64,000 nt of DNA, taken from positions 24,924,001 through 24,988,000 of the forward strand of contig NC_065876.1 in the NCBI RefSeq assembly GCF_933775445.1. The letters run 5' to 3'. Origin of the DNA: Argentina anserina (taxonomy: Eukaryota > Streptophyta > Magnoliopsida > Rosales > Rosaceae). The notes under the pieces are model-generated. The model was not told the DNA's origin and searched no databases. It saw only the letters and a list, made by a program, of their open reading frames with translations. Within the stretch, counting starts at the first letter, position 1. Every line of letters starts with the position of its first letter. Made by a program: the position numbers and the translations under genes. Below, in pieces: positions 34,408 through 47,292 of the stretch.

Positions 34408-35111
34408 TCATCTGACACATCTATAACAGAAAATGTCAGAGAGATTAGTGACCGAATGTATTGATCCGTCATCTTCATCATCAGAGTTTTCGTGATTAAC
34501 TGGTGGAGCTGGGGGTGGAGGAATAAACTCTGTAGTAGACTCAGTATCTTCCTGAGGATCATAATTCAGGTATTCTTCATTATCTTCATCAAGTTCATCA
34601 AGTTTCACTTCATGTTTATCAGGTTCATCCAGAGGATCATTATTTTCCACTTCCATAGCCACTTCAGGTTCCTCTAGTGGCACGGGTTCCTTCTCCACTT
34701 CCATACCTACTTCAGGGTCATCTAGTGGCACTGGGCCATTCTCCACTTGCATACCTGCTGGAGGCCACTGATTTCTTCCATTTTCAACAACATCCTCTAC
34801 TAACATTTGGTAGTAAACATCTGAAGTCTCAAGCATTCTCTCACGATTCGCAATATCTTGATCGCGCATTATTCGATGTCCTACAACTTGTTTATGCATG
34901 TGACGAGTGTAAAAACCCAACGATCTCCAACTGGTCTTATACACTTTGGCAGCCTCAATGTAGCAGTATGGTGAACACGAAGATTGTAGTCAATATTGTC
35001 CACAGGCTTCGGTCCATTTGGTCCAACCTTAAAATCACCATAAGTATCTTCACTTTGAACTGGCTCCATACCTATACATCCAAAATGTAAGGATAATGAA
35101 ATCCAATACAT
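34408..35111 (-). pseudogene. Extra acidic ORF between primer binding site and gag
   Basis: The 178-codon frame 34944-34408 is very acidic and has imperfect repeats (MQVENGPVPLDDPEVG, MEVEKEPVPLEEPEVA) and a proline run IPPPPAPPV. An overlapping frame upstream (35111-34881) carries a plausible N-terminal part (MEPVQSEDTYGDFKVG). The two may be one protein split by a frameshift near 34945. I recognise no domain. Its position, downstream of the LTR and upstream of gag on the same strand, suggests an additional retrotransposon ORF or a captured host fragment. Confidence 0.5.
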
Positions 35112-35183
35112 ATAGATGAATAAATATAGTCGTCACATCCTAAACTTATATAGATGCTGGTTTACTTAGGATCTAAACTTAAT

Positions 35184-35195
35184 GCTCTGATACCG
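35184..35195 (-). other. Primer binding site (initiator tRNA-Met type)
   Basis: Minus strand CGGTATCAGAGC, one mismatch from TGGTATCAGAGC, the usual complement of plant initiator tRNA-Met 3' end. It lies three bases from the LTR terminus at 35199. This fixes the orientation of the element. Confidence 0.85.
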
Positions 35196-35198
35196 ACT

Positions 35199-38100
35199 TG
35201 TCACGCCACAACTCAATTAAAGGTATAAACTCGAGTTAGGACGTGAATCGCACTCTAATTATAGACAGTTTAAAATCTATAATTAAAATGAGATAGATAT
35301 CATCACATGACGTAAAAACATAATCCTCGTACCTTTATTTTATAATACAAGCCTTTAGGAACATAGGCTTAACGTATTTACAACTCACACTGGAGTAGCG
35401 TTTCTTTTCAAAATGACTATTCATTATTCAAACTTTATTTTACAAAGAAAACTTAAAAGTTGAAAGCCTTAATATACTATATAAGGGTTTCTTACGATTT
35501 GTTCTACACATCTGGTATCATACCTGCAATGGGTTTGATAAGAGGGTAAGCTAAATACAATAGGCTATCTAAAATTCTAAGAAGAATTTCACTTTCAAAT
35601 ACAATCAACAAATTACACTGCAAAAAGCAATGCATGAATATTCTCCTTTGTTAGTTATCTCGTAAAACTCATGGTCTCCAAACCTGAAACCCTATTGAGA
35701 TCATTTTATCGGCGTCCGCCATGGAAGGGGCTTACTTTCCCCAAATATGTGCACATGTGTGCTGACCATGAATCTTGGATACCTCATGAGTAAACTCAAC
35801 TACACAAGGGTTTTAAATAACAAATTCTATATCCCAACACTCATATATACTTCCTTCTACTTCCACCTCACTCTTTCCCACAATGAGAAATGTTTATGCT
35901 CATGCATCACAAATTTAAAAAGCAAGAACTTATGCTCTCCAAAATAAATTTATAATATCGGTTTAAACAAAAAAAAACACATGTTTTCCCAATAGAAGTA
36001 TCTTTATATCAAAGTAATGCTTTAAACAATCAACATTCATCATTCAATATTTAAATCAAACAATGTCAAGCATATCACACAATTGCATATATAAACACCC
36101 TTATCAAACCCTACCTCAAATTCCTAGCGCAAACTCGAGAACTGACTTTGTTCCTAAACTTGAGAATCACCAAGAACGTCTTTGGAACCTTACCGAATGA
36201 GTAAGTACATACACAACAATAATGAAACAAAAATTAATAAAAATTGTCATTTTGGACTATATGGCAAATATCAATTGTAAACTAAGAACTCTAGTTAGTA
36301 ATTATACCAAAATACATGAACATGAATTATAATATAAAGACAATACACTATGGAACACTACTAGTTGCAGCTGAAACAAGAACTCATTTTTAAAAGCAAA
36401 ATTCATATTCTTCCAAGTGTAACATAGTGATAAACTCACTGACTTTAGCTTCATTTTTAACCAACCTGAGATTAGTAAAATTTATTGAACTAAGATCTAA
36501 TTGAAACATGACATTACAAGCTTTAAGTACATAATTCATAATCTAAAAATAAAGCTCTGAGCAAAAAGTTATGATCTTTCAAAGTTGTGCAAAAATACAC
36601 AAAAACCCAGATTTGCTGAAAAATGGGCTCATTTCGGGAAAGTTTTTGGCATAGAAAGTCTTGTCCACATCATGTGATTCTTGAATGTATGAAAAGCTTA
36701 AACAATGAAGTTTTCAGATATACTTTCAGATTTCAAAACAAAGATACGAGCTGAAACATATAATGATTCAAAGTAGGTACAAAAATCAGTTTTCTGGAAA
36801 ATTTCCAGAATTTCCAGATTTGTTTCAAATAATTTTCAATCATGTTTTGGGGTAACAATTAAATCTCTAATGCTTCAAAAGATTATTTGAATAGAGTAAG
36901 TTTAATCCCAAAACCAACAAACTTGTTAAACTTCACGAATGAAGAATCAAAAACACCCAAAAATTGATCAAAATACCCAAAACTCAAGAACAATGTTCTT
37001 GAGCTGCAACCTCAAGAACCCAGATCAAAACTCACTGCCTATAATCGATTTCTCAAACTAATCAACATATTTAAACATGCAACACAAATCTGAAACGAAA
37101 ATAAGAGAGGTTCAACTAAATCTAACAATATAAACAGAATTTTAGCTCTACACTTCAAGAAATTCAACTACCTTACACAAGAACAATAAAATGAGTTCTT
37201 CCTCTCTTGACGAACCCCTTCTTGCCCAGCTCCTTCTTCACTCACTCTCTCCATATATATATAGATATATATATATATATATATAGATATATAAGAGAAG
37301 CTACCGACTCTACTCAATTAGGATGAAATTGAGACTGTCTTCCCTCCTCCAATCTCATTGCTCCTCTCAATCCACCTCCTACTTCCAACATCAGCTATCA
37401 AGAAGACAGCTCCTGTAAACACAACCCGGTCAGCTTCACAGTTGGTATGAGTAAACCAATATATCTACTCAACAACATCACAACATATTCAGCAATATGT
37501 AAACAACATCAGTAGTTCACAACAACATTTACTCCATAGACAATTAACATCATCACATCGTCACCAACATAAAAACACAAAACACCAACCACTCAAACTC
37601 CATCAACAACCACAACACTAACCACAACAACATCAACACCCTAAACAACCTAAGACAAGTAAAATGTAACATATTACCTCACTCCATAATCACACAAACA
37701 GGCGTAATGCACATCGTCATTACCCTCAACACACTTAGGCCTATTGATCCCCTTCGCCATATAGGAGTGATCAACGATCTCTTACTCTACACAGGAGAGA
37801 CCGAAACCATCACACAACATAGGTCTCCTTCGCCACACAGGAGAGACATTAACCTAGAACTACAATGCTGGTTGCCAAACCAATGTCCTCACCAAGGCAC
37901 ACATCTAACTCACATACCACATCACACTGACGACAAACACACACCACACTACAACACCCACTCACACAAGAAAGAAATGCAAAAACAAATAGTGAATCAT
38001 GCATGAAAGCATAGTTCAGAATATCATTTAGACAAATAAATATAAAAAGTATAATCCATGCATAAGTTTTAGTTCACGAGATTACACTTAAAAGAAGCAC

Positions 38101-40251
38101 AACATATTGAACACTGATTCCTGCATAAAAGCATAGTTCAGAAAATCACTAAACACATATAAGACAAACACAAATGAATAATTAGTAAATCCTGCATATT
38201 AATGTAGTTCAGGAAATTACTAAACATACAATAAGAACAAATAAATGAGAAATCAATACTACAACCCACATCATCAACACAATTATACTCAACCTTTAAC
38301 ATAGTCCTTGACCATAAACCTTTTGAAACCATTTTATAAAATTTCATTTACTTACCTATGAACCATAGTCGATCAAGTCATATTTTTAAAACAAAACATA
38401 TTTTAAAACGATTATATTGGTTAATGGTCTAAGGACTACGTTAACACAATCAAAGAAAAATAGTAAACATAATAGCATCACAACATGCCACTAAGGCCAC
38501 ACCACAAAATCATACGACCACAAAAACATCAACACACCCAAAAACAAATCCATTTTACCGGGAGGTACCTCTCTTACCCTCTCTGTCCCTTCCTCCACCA
38601 ACACAACTCAAGAAATCAATAAAACTCACAAATGCACCACAATATTACCAGAAGGTACATTTTATTCACTTCCGGTCAAACAACACAAACAAACACTTCA
38701 ACTATACATTTATTTCATCCACAAACATCCAATTTACTGAGAGGTATATTTTATTCCTCTCGGTCTCATCCTCCACAATCAATATAAACCAACGAAATGC
38801 GCATAATATCTCAAAAATTAAATGAACATAACACTATATAAGCAATAATATATATATGTCTATCATTTTACCAATTAGATAACTATATATATATATATAT
38901 ATCACCGAATATATACACAATCTCATTATAAATTCAAAGCAAGCAACTCAATGAAATGTGTCTAGTTATCGTTAAGGGTAACTAGCATAGACGTGAGGTT
39001 TACTCACCTCATTTCCCGCTTGCAAACTTAGAAACTTCAATCACAAAGGCACCTAAGTGACAAGAAAATCACTTAGTAACAAAGACAAAGTTTTAATCTA
39101 AATTAAGCCAAAACTCTCTAACCACTCCAAGAGCATGATGCTCTCTCTTACTCTCTCTCAAAAACCACTTCAATACTCACAACACCCCTCCACTTCACCA
39201 AAAAGAACCTAGAATCATCAGACATTTAACAACAACCAGCTTACTCAAAAATTAACCTAACACATACAAATGACCCTATGTAAACACTCGTATCGAGCAC
39301 GTCACCATGGAGTAAACCATTACTCTGAAACATTACCCTACACGCCGCCACTGCCACTATTCCGGTGACCACCAATGATCACCAAAATTTACCACCTCAA
39401 TCTAAACAACATTTCCAACAACTTTCTAGTTGACAACAAAGTCTAAATCCAAGCCTAAACAGTCCAATCGACGAAGAACATAAAATCAGCACTATTCACA
39501 GACCATAGAAAAAGTAATCGTCGAATCTCCTTGTGTGTTTCGAAATAAATAAAACTGTTTTAGAGGGTTGATATACATCTTACAAGCTTCAAAACACAAG
39601 AAGAATCACTTTCATTGGTTATCGGAGGAGGGAGTTCTCCTCACTTCTTCAAAACGGGACAGCAACATTGTTCTTCATTTATGGGCTTCAAACAACTTGA
39701 ATCTCTCCCAAACACTAACTCAGTTCAGTAGGGGACGAAGATATGTTTCCAACGCCACCGGTCTCACTCAATTTCGTCGACGAATGACGGAGATATGACC
39801 GGAGAAAGATCTGGCAACCAAGATGAAAAATCGCATGAACAATATCCGAGCTCGGGTGAACAATAACTGAGATGGGTTTAGGAAAAACTGATTTTTTTAA
39901 TTTCTAATCTCATATGCTTCATTTTATACTCCTTCCAAAATCGGAAACTAAACTTATGTTGCTAACAACTTTCACATACGACATCCGATTAAAGCGTGCC
40001 GCGCGTCTACGAATTCGTATTGACGAGTTCTACGACTTTTGTAAAGAAAGTTTTCTTAAAAGAGTGAAAGATTAAAAGTCAACTCTTGGGTCAAATGAAC
40101 TTAATCAAATAACACATATTTGGCTCTCGAAATCAAATTCTACTTCGAACAACGACAAAATAAAAAGAGTAAAATGTGAATTTAATTAAATTATCATTCC
40201 CTTAATTTTTAAGAAATAAAAAAAATGATATTGAAAATTCAGGTTATTACA
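35199..40251 (-). repeat. 5' LTR, about 5.05 kb
   Basis: The minus strand begins TGTAATAACCTGAATTTTC at 40251 and ends GTGACA at 35199. U3-like sequence near 40000 includes 'gtagaactcgtcaatacg', which I recognise from plant Gypsy LTRs. A TATA-rich block lies at 37254-37291 and marks a likely promoter. The LTR also holds (AT)n tracts near 38890, a loose minisatellite at 37998-38250, and 'gaggta' repeats at 38560-38770. Short open frames inside are not considered genes. Nested insertions inside it cannot be excluded. Confidence 0.65.
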
Positions 40252-41457
40252 CTAAGATTACTATATGAAGACGGACATCAATTTTGATGTTGTCAAGGTA
40301 CCTGGCTTCGATGTACCGGAGTCGCTCACCTGAGAAAAACAAGCTCCAAAGTCTAGATCATAATGTCTAGATCGAATTAAACATTCCACTTGCAATTTGA
40401 TATGGTGAAATAGTAGGAAGCATGACTGCTTATTTCAACCATACTTATCTGTATGGATATTAATTAATTTATTTAGTCAAAGTTCTTGGCCAGCCTTCCC
40501 ATTGCATTCTTGATGGCAAATCGCCAAAATGTCCTGGTCATATGAGATCGAGCTAGGATTCATGGGGGTAAATATTATCAGGTGAGAGCATTGAGATGAA
40601 AAAAAAAGAGGTTTTTGAGCTTCACATCACTAATCAATATGTAGATTCATATTTGAATATAATGATAACACACGTACATCGATTGACGGTCTTCGTTAAA
40701 TTGTTACATAAATATTATTTTTTATATGAAATGACATTAAGCACTAAGAATAACAGTGCGGTCTGACATAGGTACATATGTTGCTACTTGTTGGAATCTA
40801 GATGAACATTTAAAGACTTAAGTCAAATCAAGTGCGTAAGATAAAATCCTTTAAAACAATCTACAAAATTATATATATAAATATGACTTGATCTCATATA
40901 ACGATAAAATAACACGTGAGTTTGTTGCCTGAATCATAATTATATACTTAAGTTTTGGAAATTTTAAGTAACCCGTTCTGTGGAAAAAAGTTATATATAG
41001 ATCTGATATATATAGATCTGACTTGATCGCGCATAACGACAAAATAATATATGAATTATTTGATTTGGTATCACATTATAAAATTCAGTACCACCACAAT
41101 AAGTGGAGAATAAAATTATGCGGCTCGATTTTTCCCATGTCTAATCGATGTTTTTAGTTTTTTACGATCCCATCATTTCCATGCATGCATGGTTATTGGT
41201 AAAATTGTAGCTAGGAAAGTTTGTCCCTATTGTCCCACATTCAAAGACACTTTGGACCTTCAGTATTGTAGGTTGTTCTTAGTAGAGCAACTGTGTCAAC
41301 TGTCTAGCTAATTTGATCGCGCCGGCTTTCCGGAGGTTTATATATATCTTCCGAATCGGGGTTCGCATGTTGAACCGGCTGACGACTTGACCTCTTTATA
41401 TAATCTGATGCATGGAGCTGCTCCATCATCTCCTCGAAATCCTTTCCGAACTGGGCT
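40252..41457. other. Intergenic sequence with one possible copy of an exon-like module
   Basis: No gene recognised. Around 40285-40350, 'ttgtcaaggtacctgg...cacctgag...ctccaaagt' resembles in layout the repeated module at 43.7-45.6 kb but is much diverged. Confidence 0.3.
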
Positions 41458-41465
41458 TAATTATT

Positions 41466-42355
41466 GGGCAGTGAAATTTGAACTCCAGAAATTACAATCC
41501 ACACTCATTTTGAAATGAAATGTCAAAACTACCCCCTTCTCTATCTTCCAAAACCAGTGGGATACAAACACAAATCGCACCACTCTCTTGGTACCTCAGT
41601 ATTCTGGTGGCACTATCACTTATTCGAGTCTTAAATCATAATTCCATGAAACCCAGATTCTCTTTTATAATGAAAAAGTGATATAAATGAAAGCCATAAA
41701 CTTGAATACACCGTCTCTTCACCGATGACCACGACGGCGACACCCAGCAAATTCATACATTGCTTTAGCCGTGGATAGATTCCTGCTTGACATAATTGAT
41801 CGCCCCACAAACCACAACACTTTCTAGGCATTTAGTACACGGATTTGCTCAATCATTCAATTTCCTTGGTATCGAATGATACAAGTTCTTCCTATTTAGA
41901 TTTCTGTGGAACTTTTCCAGACTTTCTTTGCTGGACCCATCCTAATCTTTAAATCGATCAACTCGTAATTGAGAGTTCTATGTCGACTTTAGTGTCCAAT
42001 TCCACCATAGCAATACTTCCTGAAGAAGGCAATCCAGGAATACCTCCTGAAGATGACAATCCTTTGTAAGGATGCATATGGTATTCTGGTCTAATATGAT
42101 GGAGTTTTGATCACCCAATTGATCAAAACAACCACAGAAACCACTTCCTGGGGGATCTTGGGATTTAATGAGTGACAGAATATGATGAGTGATATCAATT
42201 TAAGCCTTGAGGGTGAGGACTGAGGAATGTGTGGTGGTACAGTACAACGACATGGTCTGCTTTGCAGCTTGAGCAAGGGTACTTTTGGCATTTCAGCGTG
42301 TAAAATATGATTTGGAGTGTGGACTGTAATTTTTGGAGTGTAAATTTCACTCCCC
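41466..42355. mobile_element. hAT-like non-autonomous element (890 bp)
   Basis: Terminal inverted repeats of about 80 bp: the left starts GGGCAGTGAAATTT and the right ends as the inverse of GGGGAGTGAAATTT. TAATTATT is duplicated on both sides (41458-41465, 42356-42363), an 8-bp duplication as in hAT elements. The interior has no transposase; a 66-residue minus-strand frame (41831-41631) is unidentified and could be captured host sequence or chance. Confidence 0.75.
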
Positions 42356-42363
42356 TAATTATT

Positions 42364-43715
42364 TTGATTCTTTGTTCCGAATTTAGTGCCAAACTAAACT
42401 ACACAAGAATAGATTTTTGAATTTCCTCAGTGTTCTTTTCCTCATGGTCTCATACAACAGAGTGTGACAGTGTATTACTTGCGTCCTCCAGTGTTAATAC
42501 TTAATAGCGCGCATGTGCAACAAATTCCTCAAGCTCACTGATCGATTATCATGTCAATATTTGTATTACGGAATCCTCCCACCAGAATAAAGCTTTCCAT
42601 GTTTTCAATTGTTAACCAAAAGAAAAAAAAAATTAAGAGTGGGACTGGGGTCTCTAGAACAAGTGCTAATAATCGAGTAAGACGAAAGAAGAAATTAGTT
42701 TTATTGTTTTGTTTCTTTATTTCATTTGACGACCAATGCAAAAGCAAGTTGGTTCCCATCAAACATTCAGATCCAGGATCCAGATCCTCTATTTCAAAAA
42801 TAAAACAATCTGTTATTAATTACATTATCATCTATAAGTGGAAATGTCACTGTATCACGTACCTTTTAATTTATCACCGCCATCATACATCTGCTATAAT
42901 TCTTTCTACATCTTTGTAAAAAAAAAGGGTTACTTTTTTTTGGTCAATTAAAAAAAAAAGGGTTACTAAATTGGGATATGCGAATTTTGAATAGTTTGAT
43001 GTGGTCAGAGAATTGAAGTACCATGATTCTTTGGCCATAGGAAATTTTGTCCCTCACCAAGAGGAGTACAAGTTCCAAACCCACCACTAAAATAGTCAGA
43101 ATCAGTGACTCATCATCATATGAACTTATTAAAGTATACACATGGCTAATTTGGTATTACTGCAATTTTTTTAAAAAAATCTGTTTTTAATGTAATGTAA
43201 CAATAATTAGCACTTAATTAAAAAGTTTTTTGTGTGATAAATACAAGTGATGTTTGTAAATAAATTATTTAGTAAATTTTAACGATAAAAATGTCATGAT
43301 TTTGTACCACAATTAGAAAGAAACATACTAGCTAGCTAGCTATAAACAATGGCAAGCCAATTAGTACTAATGCAATTAGCATTTGTAAGGTAACGATATA
43401 CGTCACCATCCTCAGTGGAACAAAATACAAGATCCGTCATAGCTGGTATAAATTGCTAAAGAAGCAAAGAACCATCGATATGGAAACTCCCAAAAGATAC
43501 AGCTGCCTAATACAGTATGTAGACTTACCAGTTAGATACGCATGTATCGATCGATCCATCTTTTCGGTATTACTATATTCTGTAAAGCATAGCCTGTCAT
43601 ATAGATGAAGTAGAAGAAGGTATTCGGCTTTTAAGTTTTAAGTATATGTACAAGTTTTAAGCACAGGTTGAAGCCCATATGCAATTGTATTGCATAAAAA
43701 AGCTAGGTTACCAAA
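42364..43715. other. Intergenic sequence, nothing recognised
   Basis: AT-rich, with homopolymer A/T tracts and no supported gene. The 122-residue plus-strand frame at 42551-42919 is lysine/serine-rich and has no recognised domain. Confidence 0.35.
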
Positions 43716-43719
43716 TGAG

Positions 43720-43938
43720 GAAATAGGGCGTGCGTAGCAGTGACTCGATATAATTGTTGTTGTCAAAGCACCTGATCGATAAGTGAACCCGAAGTAGGAG
43801 ATTCACTGCCAATTGCATACTTTGTCCCTTCACCTGAGGCTTCAAGTCCCAAAGTTGGCACCATCGCCTACCAAGTGCATTAATTCCATTTACTATATCT
43901 TTCGAGAGAATCTAAACTGCATATATATGATGACATTA

Positions 43939-44011
<73 letters not shown>

Positions 44012-44400
44012 TCATACCTCGTTTCTTCTTCCTCACCTGAAGTTTCAAGTTCCAAAGTTGGCACTATAAACGGACCAACCTAGTAATATCGACCAAGTTG
44101 CAATATTCCACTGACCATTTCCATATATGCAGAAAAGTATATATATTCTGCCGGCTAGGATATCGATACATATCAACATATAGGCTCACAATCTCATCTA
44201 GATCGTCAAATTTCGTATGTTTTTACTTATTCAATTCTATCATATCATTGGGTGTAAGTACAATAGCAATAAAAACATTAAACAGTATATACCCGTATTA
44301 TAAGAGTTTGTTTGTTGTAGTGTATTCTTAAGCCCTGGTTAATTAAGTTCTTAATAAAGTTGAGTGTTTTTTTTTTGTAAAATAATAATAATAATAATAT
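43720..44400 (-). repeat. Tandem duplication unit 1, with exon-like module
   Basis: Shares 'gttgtcaaagcacctgatcg' and 'ttccaaagttggcac' with 45.5-45.65 kb. Downstream, blocks such as 'caattctatcatatcat' and 'gtaagtacaatagcaata' are also shared, so the unit spans several hundred bases. On the minus strand the module reads VPTLGLEASGEGTKYA and continues open to CAG|GTGC, a possible splice donor. A second, shorter copy of the module lies at about 44028-44075. Protein family not recognised. Confidence 0.6.
43942..44009. repeat. (AT)n microsatellite, about 34 units
   Basis: Uninterrupted AT dinucleotide run inside duplication unit 1. The tyrosine/isoleucine frame across it is an artefact. Confidence 0.97.
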
Positions 44401-44499
44401 ATGTATAATAAGCTCTGACTAAAGTTAAGCGTAAATAATAAGAAAAATGATATCTATGAGTAATAATATCTCACAAAATAATGTAAGTACGAGCAGTCA

Positions 44500-45215
44500 C
44501 GATCAAGGTTTGAAAAATCAAAATTATCGACGAAAATTTCATTTTTCTCGTGTCACAAAACTATCTTTACATATCAACATTATATCGTGCGATATTTTTG
44601 ATATATCGGGAATTTTTTGAATATTTCAAATATAATGGCGATAATAAGAAGATATCAGTCTACCTTATTTCACACACCAACAACCCAGGTTAGGCCCAAT
44701 TTGTACAAATTAATCAATTGGCCAAAATAATAGTCAAACTTACGTCTATGGGGTTCGAACCATGATCAGGGCTGGACAACCACAATAGTCAAACCATTCC
44801 TGCTGCAACGTGTTTCATTGGTAATTCTGTTTTTTTTAACATATATAACACAATTTGAATAGTTTACTTCTTTTTACCATTTGTATGATTTAAGTATGTA
44901 TATTAATTGACTTTATAGTATACAAATCTAATTTAAATGAAGAATATATCATATGTAATAATATTCTTTTAGTATAAATTTTGAAAAGAAAGCTCACCCT
45001 CACTCAAATGAATTAGTTCCAACATCTATTAAGTAATTACCGTCTACAAAAGTTCTAAGGTTACATGTAAAATGATCATGTATGTCTACAAGTTTTTTAT
45101 AATTTCCATCAAAATTTTACCAAATATTGATATTTTCAAAAATTTCATTCGAAATATCTATTTTTTAAACTGTTAATATATCCATAATTATCGATATTTT
45201 AGTCTACGGTCACAA
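44500..45215 (-). repeat. Dispersed repeat with CGATAT motifs and one tRNA-like module
   Basis: Begins with 'caaaattatcgacg' and ends 'aattatcgatattttagtc', with 'gcgatatttttgatatatcggg' near 44600. One tRNA-like stretch with GGTTCGAACCCCAT on the minus strand lies at about 44750-44830. Same family as 13.9-14.7 kb. It separates the two halves of a local duplication. Confidence 0.5.
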
Positions 45216-45489
45216 TAGCTTACATATTGAACTAAAAAAATAAAGCGAGTTGAAATAATCAAACTAACTCTTTTATTAGTTTGTCGAACGGAGAATGAAG
45301 ACTTTGAGCGGCTAGAGGGCCCGTGCTCACAATGAAATATCTTCGATCTCACTCTCGGTGATTGACATAAGTTGGTGATGTCCATGGACTGGGAATTAAA
45401 GTAACTAGACAAATGGAGTAGCTGAGAATGAGGCAGTCAAGTACAGCGGGTTAACTGCTATACGTGTACGGATATGCTAATCTATTAGG

Positions 45490-45950
45490 AAATATGGCGT
45501 GAATGGCACTATCTCGAGAAATGTTTGTTGTCAAAGCACCTGATCGACATGACCTGATCCAAGTAGGGAATCTACAAATTGCAAACTTAGTCAGGGCACC
45601 GCCCTGAAGCTTCAAGTTCCAAAGTTGGCACTACCGAAAACCAACCTATAGCTATTATTAGCCAATTTGCCATTCCATTACATATATTCAGATAAAACTA
45701 TTCTGCCTATGCTCGATCATTGGATTAAAAAAAAAACAGATTCATAGGCTCATAATCTCATCTTAATCTTATGTTTTTGCTTATACAATTCTATCATATC
45801 ATAGCTACGGTGTAAGTACAATAGCAATAAATAGATAAATTCATATATCCCTTCTTTACAGCTTGCAACGTGTTCTTGAGCCTAAGTTAATTAAACTCTT
45901 AAAAAAGTAAAAAACTAAGAGTTTTGTGTAAAAAGTTCAAAAAAAAAAAT
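45490..45950 (-). repeat. Tandem duplication unit 2, degenerate copy of the exon-like module
   Basis: Copy of unit 1 (43.72-44.4 kb). On the minus strand the module starts VPTLELEASG but soon meets stops, so any coding role has been lost in this copy. Downstream blocks 'ttctatcatatcat' and 'gtgtaagtacaatagcaata' match unit 1. Confidence 0.6.
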
Positions 45951-47289
45951 TAAATGCATATATATTGTCTCACAAAACGATAAGATGGACAGATGAGCAG
46001 TAATGATATCTTACGTACCTACTAAACTAAGAACTAAGTTCAGATGATCGACATGACAGAAAAACTTATATATTATCGTGTCGAGTGGAGAATGATAAAT
46101 TTTAACCATATAGGGTCTCTCTCTCTCTCTCTCTAAATACATTCTAATAATATATTATGTCTTTTCAAACTAATAAGTGAGGATGTAAGATCAGCACTTA
46201 TGGACTGTAATAAAAAATAACGATTAATTTATACTGGGTACCAGCTGACGATCTAATTATTATAAATCTTAAAGTATAATGCCAAATGACATTGATGTTT
46301 AGTGTTTGGTTCAATAAATTAGTGGTGAAGCTTGTATTTTTCAGATGATAATGTTCCTTCTAACCATATGCTTTTATCATTTGGATGGATTCAGATCTTG
46401 AAAGGAGGCATCTCATGATCCATACTCCACGTACATTAAACAATTTATTATTTTCGCTTCTTTTTACCCTCCTAGCATGCACGCTGTGCTGCACATCATG
46501 TACTTATGTAGAGGTTAGGGTTTGGCGCTCGTTTCTTGAGCTTTTGTAAGTGGGAAACCTTTAGGTAATCGACCAATAGATTCTTTTTGTAATTCTGAAG
46601 CGACCAATTGGAAAACCTTCAAAAATTTTATATCCCAAAATGATTGAGATTTTCCACAATGAGTAGGACAATTGTACGTCAACAATCATGAACCGGACCG
46701 GATGCTGATACAAGTTATAAAACTACATATTCAGACCAAGTTAATACCCTTGCTCGAGAGAGAAGAGTGGAACTTAACGTTTTGCAACGCTCATTGTAAC
46801 TTTCCAGAATTATATGACACTCTCAAATTTCGAGTTTTCAATTGGGGTTATTTTTAATTGTAGCACAATGATGGTACGAGAGAGTGAATTTCCAATTAGT
46901 TTCCGAACAAAGAAAGTGTTGAGCTTCTTGGTGAATCTTTATCATTAGCATTAGCATATATAGAAGATTATATCTCAAGGAAAAGAAATCCCTATAAACA
47001 AGTCAACCAATAATGAAAAAGAGCGAGATACGTACGACCTTGCTGGTAGAAAATACTAAAACAAGTAAAGATCCCTAACTTTCGTTTTTGCAAGTTTCTA
47101 ATGATTCGGGTCATTTCTATTTTCTGTAAAAGCATATATAGCTACTGGTGGGAGGGGGATGATAATAGCTGGCGAAGAAGTTACTCCGTACTGAAATGTT
47201 TCAGAAGAACTGCAGATTATGCTCAGTATTGAGGCCCACGTCAATGGGCGGCAATGCCAGAAGGCCCAAAACCCTGAAATGGTTTACTC
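45951..47289. other. Intergenic sequence, nothing recognised
   Basis: No supported gene. A short CT run lies at about 46117-46132. Confidence 0.4.
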
Positions 47290-47292
47290 TAA

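Larger units (their letters stand above)
31249..40251 (-). mobile_element. Rearranged Ty3/Gypsy-type LTR retrotransposon
   Basis: On the minus strand the order is: 5' LTR (40251-35199), primer binding site, an extra acidic ORF, gag, a CCHC zinc knuckle, then a 312-bp piece of the 3' LTR (31560-31249). That 312-bp piece is a near copy of 35199-35510, the inner end of the 5' LTR. Protease, reverse transcriptase, RNase H and integrase are all missing; the zinc knuckle joins the LTR piece directly, so one deletion removed pol and most of the 3' LTR. A foreign solo LTR (31804-33305) splits gag. No matching target duplication was seen at the outer ends. The element cannot move by itself. Confidence 0.85.

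Noticed and set aside
37254..38006. Gene in the 37 kb region with a 99-residue frame
   Set aside because: Lies inside the long LTR, is rich in H, T and N from CA-rich DNA, and has no domain.
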